A stretch of DNA of 64,000 bases from Dyella sp. C9 (GTDB lineage: Bacteria > Pseudomonadota > Gammaproteobacteria > Xanthomonadales > Rhodanobacteraceae), in contig NZ_QIRF01000013.1 of NCBI RefSeq assembly GCF_003332825.1, positions 1 to 64,000 of the forward strand, given 5' to 3'. This document shows, piece by piece, positions 26,236-34,212 of the stretch. Under the pieces are notes generated by a model, which worked only from the letters and a program-made list of their open reading frames with translations, had not been told where the DNA came from and ran no database searches. Each line of letters opens with the position of its first letter. The first letter of the stretch is position 1. The position numbers and the translations under genes were made by a program.

Positions 26236-27255
26236 ATGCGTGGACGGCACTTGCTGACGCTCGGATTGGTTCTTGCCGCACTTACCGCTCCGGTGGTTGC
26301 CGCCAACAAGCCCCCCGCCGCTCCCGTGGACAAGCAGGCCGCCGCCCGCCGGCAGGCCTTGCTGGCCTACCAGAAGGACCTGGTCAGCGTGATCGCCCCG
26401 CAGGCCGAGCCGATCCCCTTGCTGGGTGGCGCCCTGCTGGCCCGTCCGCTCAACAACCTGCCTGATTTCAATAGTTTCCATAGCCTGATCCACCGGGCCG
26501 CGGCAGCTCCCGGGGCCGGGCCGGAGGTGAGCTGGATCCAGCTCACCGACTGTGACGCCAAGGCGAGCGCCTGCCCGAACACCGACGCCATGAACCGGCT
26601 GCTGACCCAGGCCCCTGACAATGCCGCGGTATGGCTGCTCAAGCTCGGCCAGGACGACCGTGACGGCAAGGCCGACGCCATGCGCGAGGACCTGGCCAAG
26701 GCCGCCGGCGCCAAGATCTATGACGACTACACCGGCGCCAGCCTGAAGGCGCTGGCCACCACCGTGATCATGCTGCCGCCGCCACCCGCCACGGTGAACC
26801 CGCTGTCGGCCAACGGTGGCGCCGGCGTGCAGCTGATGATGGTGTTCGGCCTGGCCGAGACCCAGCCGCAACCGGCGCTGCAGGCCACCGCGCGCCTGTG
26901 CGAGGAAGGTGCCGGCGACGCCGCGCTGAAGGCCGACTGCCTCAAGTTGGGCAAGGTGCTGGAGTGGAGCTCCAGCCCGCTGTCGCGCTCGCTGGGCCTG
27001 CACCTGCGCGAAGTACTGGCCGACGACCCGGCCCAGCAGGAGGACGCCCGCCGCGCCCGCCGCAATCTGGTGTGGCAGGTGCAGAACTTCTCGGAGCTGT
27101 CGCAGCGTGCCCAGGGCGATGCCTCGCTGGCGCAGCACCTGCTGGTGCTGGCCCGCTCCGGCGGCACCCAGATGAGCCTGATGCTCACTGCGCTGCACGA
27201 CTACCAGATCAGCGTCGACGCGCCAGACGACTGGCAGCCCGCCAAGGCCGGCTGA
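26236..27255 (+). CDS. Exported protein of unknown function
   Basis: 339 residues with a Sec signal peptide (MRGRHLLTLGLVLAALTAPVVAA). I recognise no catalytic motif. The mature part is Ala/Leu-rich and mainly helical. It contains PDNAAVWLLKLGQDDRDGK, resembling a TPR-like helix pair, and a few Cys (CDAKASAC near residue 110, CEEG and CLKLG later) that may form disulphides. It begins a plus-strand series with an orphan ParA 70 bp downstream. Probably periplasmic. I cannot name it further. Confidence 0.75.
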   Translation: MRGRHLLTLGLVLAALTAPVVAANKPPAAPVDKQAAARRQALLAYQKDLVSVIAPQAEPIPLLGGALLARPLNNLPDFNSFHSLIHRAAAAPGAGPEVSWIQLTDCDAKASACPNTDAMNRLLTQAPDNAAVWLLKLGQDDRDGKADAMREDLAKAAGAKIYDDYTGASLKALATTVIMLPPPPATVNPLSANGGAGVQLMMVFGLAETQPQPALQATARLCEEGAGDAALKADCLKLGKVLEWSSSPLSRSLGLHLREVLADDPAQQEDARRARRNLVWQVQNFSELSQRAQGDASLAQHLLVLARSGGTQMSLMLTALHDYQISVDAPDDWQPAKAG

Positions 27256-27325
27256 GCCGGCCGCTTGCCCCCCGGCCCCGGCCATCGTGTAGGCTGAGGC
27301 CCGGCTTGGACACTGGGGCGGCATC

Positions 27326-27958
27326 ATGCTGACGGTACTGGTAGCAAGCAGCAAAGGCGGTTGTGGCAAGAGCACGCTGGTGACCCAGCTGGCTTCGCAC
27401 TGGGCCCAGGATGGCAAGCACACGGCCATCGTCGATGCCGACCGCCAGCAGTCCGGCTACCGCTGGGCCAGCCGCCGCCCCGACACCGTACCCGGCGTGC
27501 TCGCCATTGAGGGCGGACGCAAATCCCTGGAAAAACTCCCCGAAGACACCCAGCGCGTACTGGTCGACACCCCGGCCGGTTCGCAGGAGCGCGACCTCGA
27601 GCCTTATCTGGAGAAGGCCGACGTGCTGCTGGTGCCGGTGCTGCCGTCAACCTTCGACCTCGATGCCACGTTCGACTTCCTGGACCACCTCAAGCAGATC
27701 GGGCGCATCAAGCGCGGCAAGCTTCCGGTGGGCCTGGTCGGCAACCGCCTCAAGCCCTGGACCAACGCCAGCCAGGACGCGATGGCGCAGCTGGCCGAGG
27801 GCGCGCCCTTTCCGCTGGTGGCACAACTGCGTGACAGCCAGGCCTATGTGCTGCTGACCGCACTCGGCAAGGGCATTTTTGACTACGCTTCGGAGAACGT
27901 CCGGAGCCACCAGGAGGACTGGAAGCACCTCCTGCGCTGGATCAAGCGCCAGCACTGA
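27326..27958 (+). CDS. Orphan ParA/MinD-like ATPase
   Basis: 210-residue deviant-Walker P-loop ATPase: SSKGGCGKSTLVTQLA (KGGxxKS/T) at the N-terminus, VDADRQQSGYRW (Walker A' Asp), and LVDTPAGS (Walker B). It is shorter than chromosomal ParA/Soj and has no N-terminal HTH. No parB gene or parS-like repeat is seen beside it, so it is not the main segregation pair. Such orphan ParAs position cargos such as chemotaxis clusters, flagella, pili or carboxysomes; none is encoded here, so the cargo is unknown. The upstream exported protein and downstream sixA are neighbours on the same strand. Confidence 0.88.
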   Translation: MLTVLVASSKGGCGKSTLVTQLASHWAQDGKHTAIVDADRQQSGYRWASRRPDTVPGVLAIEGGRKSLEKLPEDTQRVLVDTPAGSQERDLEPYLEKADVLLVPVLPSTFDLDATFDFLDHLKQIGRIKRGKLPVGLVGNRLKPWTNASQDAMAQLAEGAPFPLVAQLRDSQAYVLLTALGKGIFDYASENVRSHQEDWKHLLRWIKRQH

Positions 27959-28005
27959 GCGCCCATTTCACGGCCTCAGCACGACCTTGGAGTTGGAGTA
28001 GAGCC

Positions 28006-28479
28006 ATGCACGAACTCATCCTGTTGCGTCATGCGGAGGCCCAGCCGGCCACGTCGGGTAGCCACGACCAGAAGCGGCGCCTTAGCGGGCGCGGCGAGCA
28101 GGAGGCGAAGGCCGCCGGCAAATGGCTGGTTTCGCACGGCGTGAAGCCCGACCGGGTGCTGTGTTCCCCGTCCGAGCGCACGCGCAGCACCGCCGAGCTG
28201 GCGCTGGCCGCATTCAAGCACGCGCCCAGCCTGGAGTTTTCCGACGACATCTACGAAGCCACGCCGGGCGAGCTGCTGGCCCTGCTCGACCAGCATGGCG
28301 ATGCCGGTACGGTCATGTTGGTCGGCCACAATCCAGGCATCGAACGACTGGTGGCGCTGCTGGTGGAAGGACGCTCGGACGAATTTCGCGGCATGCCGCC
28401 GGCCGGACTGGCCGTGCTGCACCTGGCCGGTGCCCTGGAGCCGGGCAACGCACGATTGGATGCCTTCTGGTCCCCATGA
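28006..28479 (+). CDS. sixA: SixA-type phosphohistidine phosphatase
   Basis: 157-residue small histidine phosphatase: LLRHAEA (the RHG motif with the catalytic His) at residues 6-12, LSGRGEQEA, SPSERTRSTAEL and VMLVGHNPGIERL (second catalytic His). SixA removes phosphate from His-containing phosphotransfer domains or the nitrogen PTS protein; here the partner is not evident. Its stop overlaps the ATG of the yceI gene by 4 bp (ATGA), so the two are co-translated. Confidence 0.92.
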   Translation: MHELILLRHAEAQPATSGSHDQKRRLSGRGEQEAKAAGKWLVSHGVKPDRVLCSPSERTRSTAELALAAFKHAPSLEFSDDIYEATPGELLALLDQHGDAGTVMLVGHNPGIERLVALLVEGRSDEFRGMPPAGLAVLHLAGALEPGNARLDAFWSP

Positions 28480-29042
28480 TCTGGCAGATCGCCAGCTGCG
28501 TGGGTCTCCTGCTGCTGGCCATCCTGCCTGCGCGCGCCGCCGATTACCGCATTGACCCGGCGCGCTCGCATGCCGACTTCGGCGTGCGCCTGTTGTGGCT
28601 CAGCCAGATCGCCGGACGCTTCCAGGAAATCGACGGCGACGTCACCCTGAGCGCCCTGCACGATACTGCCGTGGTGGATGCGCATATCACCGTGGATAGC
28701 GTGCACATGGACTCGGACCGCATCCGCCGCTGGGTGCTGGCACCGGAGTTCTTCGACGTCTCGCACTATCCTTCGATCCACTTCGTGTCCGCACCCATCG
28801 CGCTGGCGATGCTGGAAAAGGGCGGCAGCCTGGATGGCACGCTGACCCTGCGGGGCATCACGCGGCCGGCGCATTTCCAACTGTTGCCGTCGCACTGCCC
28901 GCTGGAATCGCCGCAGCAATGCGTGATCGCCGTGCACGGCACCATCCAGCGCAGCGACTTCGGCATGAGCGGGCACCGGGCCGCCGTGTCCGACAAGGTG
29001 GAACTGGGCATGCTGATCAGCCTCGATTACGCCAAGCGCTGA
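28476..29042 (+). CDS. YceI family periplasmic protein
   Basis: 188 residues: signal peptide (MIWQIASCVGLLLLAILPARAA), then a YceI lipocalin-like barrel starting ADYRIDPARSHADFGVRLLWLSQIAGRF, the usual D-x-x-H-S..F pattern, and GTLTLRGITRPAHF later. YceI proteins bind isoprenoid or amide lipids such as polyisoprenoids in the periplasm; the ligand is unproven here. Starts inside the sixA stop codon (ATGA). The PLD-like gene starts 22 bp after. Confidence 0.92.
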   Translation: MIWQIASCVGLLLLAILPARAADYRIDPARSHADFGVRLLWLSQIAGRFQEIDGDVTLSALHDTAVVDAHITVDSVHMDSDRIRRWVLAPEFFDVSHYPSIHFVSAPIALAMLEKGGSLDGTLTLRGITRPAHFQLLPSHCPLESPQQCVIAVHGTIQRSDFGMSGHRAAVSDKVELGMLISLDYAKR

Positions 29043-29064
29043 GGCCACCCCGTATCATCGGCGG

Positions 29065-30930
29065 ATGCGCCAGCGCGGGATCGCCCTTCTCCTTCTGCTC
29101 GTTGCGATCCTGGTCTCGTCGGGATGCAGCGTGTCGCCTTCACGCGTCCGGCGCGCCGACGCGGTGGTGGCCGCCGGTGCTTCGCACGAGCTGAGCTGCG
29201 CGCGCAGCGACCACTGCGCGATCGACTCGCCGCTGCTCGATGCGGCCAACCAGGCCATGGCCGATTCCACTGAGCAGGATCCGGTGCACGTGGTCACCCT
29301 GCTCAACGACAGCGAAGCGGCGATGGTGGCGCGCATCAACCTCATCCGCGCCGCGCAGCACAGCATCGACGTGCAGACCTACATCTGGGACCAGGACGAC
29401 ACCGGCCAGCTGGTACTGAGCGAACTGCTGAAGGCGGCACGACGCGGCGTGAAGGTGCGCATCCTCGCCGACCAGCTGTTCTCGTTCGGCGACCCGGTGC
29501 TGCTGGAGCGCCTGGCCACCGCGCACGAGAACCTCGAGGTACGCCTGTACAACCCCACCTTCCACGAGGCGCAGACTTCGGTGGTGGAGTTCAGCGCCAG
29601 CATCGTGTGCTGCTTCATGAAGTTCAACCAGCGCATGCACAACAAGCTGCTGCTGGTGGACGACACCATCGGCATCACCGGCGGCCGCAACTACCAGGAC
29701 CGCTACTTCGACTGGGACAACGATTTCGACTACGTGGACCGCGACGTGATGGTCGGCGGTCCGGCGGCGCACGCCATGGCGTCCAGCTTCGAGACGTTCT
29801 GGAACCACAAGCGCTCGGTGCCGCTGACCCACCTGCGCGACGTCAATCGTCACCTGCTCGACGCCGACGTGCCGACGCCGCTGCCGGCACCGCACTACGC
29901 GCATCCGCAGCGCGTGGCCCGCGTGCTGGAGGAAGCCGAGGACAGCGACTGGCTGGACGACGCCCTGGTCAGCGAGACGCTGCGCACGGGCAAGGTCGAT
30001 TTCTTCAGCGACCTGCCCGCCAAGACCGAGCAGCCTCAGGAACGCGACGCACGCGAGTTCACCGCCCACGTGATGCGCATGGTCGGCGCCGCCCAGCACG
30101 AGGTGGTGCTGCAGACGCCCTACCTGGTGCTCAGCAAGCGTGCCCAGTCCATCTTCGAGCGCCTGCACCAGGGCCAGACACCGCCGCGCATCATCGTTTC
30201 GACCAACTCGCTGGCCTCCACCGACGCGTTCGCGGTGTATGCGCTGTCGTACAAGCACCGCAAGCGCTACCTCAAGGACTACGGCTTCGAGATCTACGAG
30301 CTCAAGCCCCGCGCGGCCGACCCGGCCGAAGACAATGCCGAGGCGGCGCTCGACGAGGGACCGGTGCCGCCCAGCGCGGACGGCCACGAGGCGCGGCGAC
30401 GCATCGGCACCGAGCGCGGGCTGCTGGGCAGCCGTGGCGAGGCCCGGCGCAACCGCCCGGCGCCGCTGACCACCCCAGGCCGGCGTTTTGGCCTGCATGC
30501 CAAGTCCATCGTGGTGGACGATGACTTCGCCATGGTCGGCTCGCACAACTTCGACCCACGCTCCGACCACTACAACACCGAGGCCGGCGTGATCGTCTAC
30601 GATGCCCGCTTCGCCAACGAGCTGCGCGAAAGCATCCTGCGCGATACCCTGCCGGAGAACGCCTGGGTGGTGGCGCCCCGTCAGCAAAGCAGCCTGAGCC
30701 TGGCGATCGGCGACTTCTCGGCCAGCCTGCCGATCTTCGACCTGTGGCCCTACCGCTACGCCACCAGCTACGACCTCAAGGCCGGCTGTACCCCGATGCG
30801 CCCCAGCGATCCGGCGTTCTTCAGCTGCTACACGCCGGTAGGCGACTTCCCCGAAGTGGCGGTCTCGTCCAAGCTGATCTACACCCGCCTGATCACCGCC
30901 TTCGGCGCCGGCGTAAAAGGCATTCTGTAA
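29065..30930 (+). CDS. Phospholipase D superfamily protein, cardiolipin synthase C-like
   Basis: 621 residues. The N-terminus is hydrophobic and ends SSGC (possible lipoprotein, though the lipobox is weak). Two HKD motifs: MHNKLLLVDD..GGRN near residue 191 and LHAKSIVVDDD..GSHN near residue 478. This is the two-domain arrangement of ClsC/YmdC-type enzymes, which make cardiolipin from phosphatidylglycerol and PE. Between them, at about residues 415-470, is a polar, charged, Pro/Arg-rich insertion absent from E. coli ClsC. The gene follows yceI in the same direction, and an inverted repeat starts right at its stop codon. Confidence 0.88.
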   Translation: MRQRGIALLLLLVAILVSSGCSVSPSRVRRADAVVAAGASHELSCARSDHCAIDSPLLDAANQAMADSTEQDPVHVVTLLNDSEAAMVARINLIRAAQHSIDVQTYIWDQDDTGQLVLSELLKAARRGVKVRILADQLFSFGDPVLLERLATAHENLEVRLYNPTFHEAQTSVVEFSASIVCCFMKFNQRMHNKLLLVDDTIGITGGRNYQDRYFDWDNDFDYVDRDVMVGGPAAHAMASSFETFWNHKRSVPLTHLRDVNRHLLDADVPTPLPAPHYAHPQRVARVLEEAEDSDWLDDALVSETLRTGKVDFFSDLPAKTEQPQERDAREFTAHVMRMVGAAQHEVVLQTPYLVLSKRAQSIFERLHQGQTPPRIIVSTNSLASTDAFAVYALSYKHRKRYLKDYGFEIYELKPRAADPAEDNAEAALDEGPVPPSADGHEARRRIGTERGLLGSRGEARRNRPAPLTTPGRRFGLHAKSIVVDDDFAMVGSHNFDPRSDHYNTEAGVIVYDARFANELRESILRDTLPENAWVVAPRQQSSLSLAIGDFSASLPIFDLWPYRYATSYDLKAGCTPMRPSDPAFFSCYTPVGDFPEVAVSSKLIYTRLITAFGAGVKGIL

Positions 30931-30998
30931 GAGCGCACCCTGTGCGCGATCACACCGCCACCACCTCGCAGCGGGGCCGTCGCGCACAGGGTGCGCTC
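30931..30998. repeat. Inverted repeat between convergent genes (family B, copy 1)
   Basis: Perfect 19-bp arms: GAGCGCACCCTGTGCGCGA (30931-30949) and its complement at 30980-30998, with a 30-nt spacer. It begins at the base after the PLD-like stop codon and lies before the 3' end of the convergent TonB-like gene. A second copy with 24-bp arms is at 51547-51634, also between convergent genes. Likely a REP-like element doubling as a bidirectional terminator. Confidence 0.8.
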
Positions 30999-31020
30999 CT
31001 ACGGAAAGGACGAGGGAAGC

Positions 31021-31545
31021 TCAGGGCGGACCGGCCACCGGCGCGGTGTCCGCCTCGAAGCGCATCAGCAGCTCGCCGGTCAACCCGGCGGGATGATCCG
31101 CCGGCACGGCGAAGCGCCAGTGCTGCACGGTGCGCAGGGCGCGCTGGTCCAGCGCCTCGTGGCCGCTGCCCTCGGCCACCTCGGCGCGGGTGACCCCACC
31201 GTTGCCATCGATCGCCAGGCGCAGGCGCACCTGCCCATCGACCAGGGGCTCGCGCTTCCACAGCGAGGCCGCCAGCGGTGGCATCTCCAGCGGGGTGAGC
31301 ATGGGCAGACCCTGGGCGACAGCGCCAGGCTGTGCCGGCGGACCGGCACGTACGGCCGCCATCGGCTCATGGGACGGCCGGGGACGGCGCCGCAAGACGG
31401 CACGGATGCGATCCACATGGGCCGACGCCTGGCCGGCTGGGGGGCCGGCCCAGTGGCCGGTGAGGCCGCTCAGCCAGGCGGTACCGGCCACACCCACCGC
31501 CAGCGCCAACAGGCTCAAGCCGGTGGTGGTACGCAGGCGAAGCAT
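31021..31545 (-). CDS. TonB C-terminal domain protein (energy transducer-like)
   Basis: 174 residues: N-terminal membrane anchor (TTGLSLLALAVGVAGTAWLSGL), a proline-rich periplasmic stretch (about 30-85), and a C-terminal TonB-like fold recognised by VRLRLAIDGNGGVTRAEVAEGSGHEALDQRALRTVQHWRF. TonB proteins couple the proton motive force to outer-membrane receptors, but no exbB/exbD or receptor gene is adjacent, so this is an accessory TonB paralogue. The ATG at 31545 is 29 bp after the fadI stop; probable co-transcription. Confidence 0.82.
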   Translation of the reverse strand: MLRLRTTTGLSLLALAVGVAGTAWLSGLTGHWAGPPAGQASAHVDRIRAVLRRRPRPSHEPMAAVRAGPPAQPGAVAQGLPMLTPLEMPPLAASLWKREPLVDGQVRLRLAIDGNGGVTRAEVAEGSGHEALDQRALRTVQHWRFAVPADHPAGLTGELLMRFEADTAPVAGPP

Positions 31546-31574
31546 GGGACTCGGGCGCGACGCGCAGGCGCCGC

Positions 31575-32858
31575 TTAGCGTTCCAGGATGGCGGTGACGC
31601 CCATGCCGCCCGCGGTGCAGATCGATATCAGGCCGCGGCCCGAGCCCTTCTCTTCGAGCAGCTTGGCCAGCGTGGCGACAACGCGCGCGCCGGTGGCCGC
31701 AAACGGGTGGCCGGCCGCGAGGCTGGAGCCATGCACGTTGAGCTTGGCCGGATCGATACTGCCCAGCGGCTGGTCCAGCCCCAGGCGGTGCTTGCAATAG
31801 TCCGCGCTTTCCCACGCCCGCAGGGTGCACAACACCTGGGCGGCGAACGCCTCGTGGATCTCGTAGAAATCGAAATCCTGCAGGCTCAGGCCATGGCGCG
31901 CCAGCATGCGTGGCACGGCCACGGTCGGGGCCATCAGCAGGCCCTCACCGTGCACGAAGTCCACCGCGGCCACTTCGGCGTCGCGGAACCAGGCTTGCAC
32001 CTTGAGGCCGCGCTGGGCAGCCCATTCCTCGGTGCCGAGCAGCACTGCGGCGGCGCCATCGGACAGACCGGTGGAATTGCCGGCAGTCAGCGTGCCGTGG
32101 CCGGAAGTCTTGTCGAAGGCGGGCTTCAGCGAGCCGAGCTTCTCCATGGTGCTGTCCGGGCGCAGGAAGCCGTCGCGCTTGAGGCCACGGAACGGCACCA
32201 CCAGGCCCTCGAAGAAGCCAGCTTCATAGGCAGCCGCCAGCTTGTGGTGGCTGTCCAGTGCGAGCTGGTCCTGGGCCTGGCGGCTGATATGCCACTCCTT
32301 GGCCATCTTTTCGCAGTGCTCGCCCATCGACATGCCGGTACGCGGCTCGGCCACGCCCGGGAAGGCCGGCTTGAGTTCCCGCAGCGAAAAGCCCTGGGTA
32401 GCAGCGCGCAGCTTGTCCTGCCAGGTCTTGGCGCGGTTGAGCGCCAGCAGGCGCTTGCGCAGACGCTCGCCCAGCACGATCGGCACGTCGCTGGTGGTGT
32501 CCGAGCCGCCGGCGATGCCTGCCTCGATCTGCCCGGTGGCGATCTTGTTGGCGATGATGATGGCGTTGTCCAGCGAGGTGCCGCAGGCACGTGCCGTGGT
32601 GATGGCCGGGGTGGTGGCGGCCAGCCCCGAGGACAGCACCGCTTCACGGGCCAGGTTCCACTCGGAGGAGTGCTTGATCACCGCCCCCATCGCCACTTCG
32701 CCCAGTTCCACCCCATGCAGCCCGAAACGCTCGACCAGCGCCCCCAGCACCTTCACCGACATGCCGAAATTGCCGACATCGGCGTAGGCGGTGTTGTTGC
32801 GGCAGAACGGGATGCGAACGCCGCCGATCACACCGACGCGCTTGAGCGTGTTTTCCAT
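31575..32858 (-). CDS. fadI: Acetyl-CoA C-acyltransferase (FadI-type thiolase)
   Basis: 427-residue type II thiolase that cleaves 3-ketoacyl-CoA in fatty acid oxidation. Catalytic Cys in TARACGTSLDNA, His in YEIHEAFAAQV, and the second Cys in ISICTAGGMG. AAGHPFAATGAR is the conserved CoA loop. Length and N-terminus (RVGVIGGVRIPF) match FadI rather than FadA. ATG at 32858 is preferred over an upstream in-frame ATG on family grounds. It diverges from an unknown gene at 32967. No fadJ partner is adjacent. Confidence 0.93.
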   Translation of the reverse strand: MENTLKRVGVIGGVRIPFCRNNTAYADVGNFGMSVKVLGALVERFGLHGVELGEVAMGAVIKHSSEWNLAREAVLSSGLAATTPAITTARACGTSLDNAIIIANKIATGQIEAGIAGGSDTTSDVPIVLGERLRKRLLALNRAKTWQDKLRAATQGFSLRELKPAFPGVAEPRTGMSMGEHCEKMAKEWHISRQAQDQLALDSHHKLAAAYEAGFFEGLVVPFRGLKRDGFLRPDSTMEKLGSLKPAFDKTSGHGTLTAGNSTGLSDGAAAVLLGTEEWAAQRGLKVQAWFRDAEVAAVDFVHGEGLLMAPTVAVPRMLARHGLSLQDFDFYEIHEAFAAQVLCTLRAWESADYCKHRLGLDQPLGSIDPAKLNVHGSSLAAGHPFAATGARVVATLAKLLEEKGSGRGLISICTAGGMGVTAILER

Positions 32859-32936
32859 GGCTGGAACAGTCCGAAAAAGCCGAGTCGACAAGGCTAACCG
32901 GCGCCGACACGCCGCGGAAGCCCAAAAAGTCGCGAA

Positions 32937-32945
32937 TGCTAGAAT
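32937..32945 (+). promoter_or_regulatory. Extended -10 promoter-like sequence
   Basis: TGCTAGAAT, an extended -10 (TGn) followed by TAGAAT at 32940-32945, ending 22 bp before the TTG start of the unknown gene at 32967. No convincing -35; extended -10 promoters can lack one. Confidence 0.4.
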
Positions 32946-32966
32946 TCGGTTCTTTACCGTTCGGGT

Positions 32967-34103
32967 TTGTCATCCGTGGAAGCTCAAACACTCGTCGCAC
33001 TGCCGGTGGTGCTGGCTCTTGAACTGTCGCCCGGGGACGCACCTTCCCATCGCACGCTGAGCCGCGATGAAGCGGCTGAACTGGCCTCGCTGGTGGCCGA
33101 AGACTTGCAGGCCCTGGTCCCGCAGGTGGGTGAGGCCCGCCTGGCCGTCGCCGGCGCGCTGTTCGACGCAGTGGAATTGCTGCGCCCTGGTTTTCCGGTG
33201 TGGGCCACGCTGGACGAATTGGCCCGCCGGGTGCCGCGCGGTCATCTGGACAATGTGGTGGCCTTCGGCACGCATGAGGGTCGCATGCCGGCCCAGCCGC
33301 TGGAGCCGGAGCCCGCATTCGCCGATGGCCCGATGCGGCTGTTGCCGATGTCGCTGCTGGCCCCGCAGGAGCTGGCCGAGGCGCTCTCCGAAAAGCTCGA
33401 GGTCGAGCTGGTCGGCCGCGGCGAAGCCGGTGCCCGCACCGCCGACTGGCTGATGCGCCACCTGGGGGTGCGGCTCGAGCACGCCCGCTACCTGAGCCGC
33501 AACGACCTGCTGGCACTGACCTGCGTGCAATATGAGCACGTCAACCTGGCCCCGCTGTGGACCCTGCTGGAAGCCGCGCTGCTGACGCCTTACCGCGAGG
33601 AACCCACCATGAGCGCCCGTGGCCTGGCCCTGCGCTACCACGAGGGCAAGGTGGAGGCGCAGTCGCCCACCGGCTGGCTGCGCAGCCACGCCGGCGACCC
33701 CGCCGAGCGGGCCCATGACCTGGCCGGCATCGTGTTCGAGCTGCGCCAGTACGCCGCCCTGCTCGATGCCCATCACCTGCCGCTGGTACTGCAGGGCGGC
33801 GAGCCCACGCCCGGCTACCTGGTGGAAACGCTGGCCGCGACCGAGCCGGGTTACGACGCGCCGGCCCTGTTCGCCCATGAAGCCGCGGGCCTGGGCGTGG
33901 TGGCGGTCACCGTGGCCCAGCGTGGCGAGGGCGGTCGCGCCCGCATGCTGGCGCATGGCTACCCGCTGCACCCGCGCGCACTGGGATCGCTGGTGGCGGC
34001 CCTGTCGGACCGCTTCGGCATCAGCCCGGACCTGCATGCGCTGGGGCGCATCCAGCTGGGCGCTGATGGCCTGCTGGGGGCTCCGTCCGAAGCCTTGCAC
34101 TGA
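32967..34103 (+). CDS. Conserved protein of unknown function
   Basis: 378 residues, no signal peptide, no transmembrane segment, no recognised catalytic motif. Acidic and Leu/Ala-rich, probably helical, with alternating blocks such as GEARLAVAGALFDAVELLRPGFPVW. It has possible motifs (GEARL, WATLDELARRVPRGHLDNVVAFG) but I cannot assign a fold. TTG at 32967 opens the frame; a GTG at 32976 is an alternative start; neither has a clear Shine-Dalgarno. A promoter-like extended -10 lies upstream. Its downstream neighbour is a c-di-GMP enzyme, divergent from fadI. Good codon use and length suggest a real gene. Confidence 0.75.
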   Translation: MSSVEAQTLVALPVVLALELSPGDAPSHRTLSRDEAAELASLVAEDLQALVPQVGEARLAVAGALFDAVELLRPGFPVWATLDELARRVPRGHLDNVVAFGTHEGRMPAQPLEPEPAFADGPMRLLPMSLLAPQELAEALSEKLEVELVGRGEAGARTADWLMRHLGVRLEHARYLSRNDLLALTCVQYEHVNLAPLWTLLEAALLTPYREEPTMSARGLALRYHEGKVEAQSPTGWLRSHAGDPAERAHDLAGIVFELRQYAALLDAHHLPLVLQGGEPTPGYLVETLAATEPGYDAPALFAHEAAGLGVVAVTVAQRGEGGRARMLAHGYPLHPRALGSLVAALSDRFGISPDLHALGRIQLGADGLLGAPSEALH

Positions 34104-34212
34104 GCTGTAGGCCCACGCCCTGAGCTGGCGTGGGCCCAGCGATGCAAAGTACACACGTCTTGGCGCATGATGCCGCGATGGGCGCGGGGAAGCGTCAACG
34201 GCGACAGCATAG

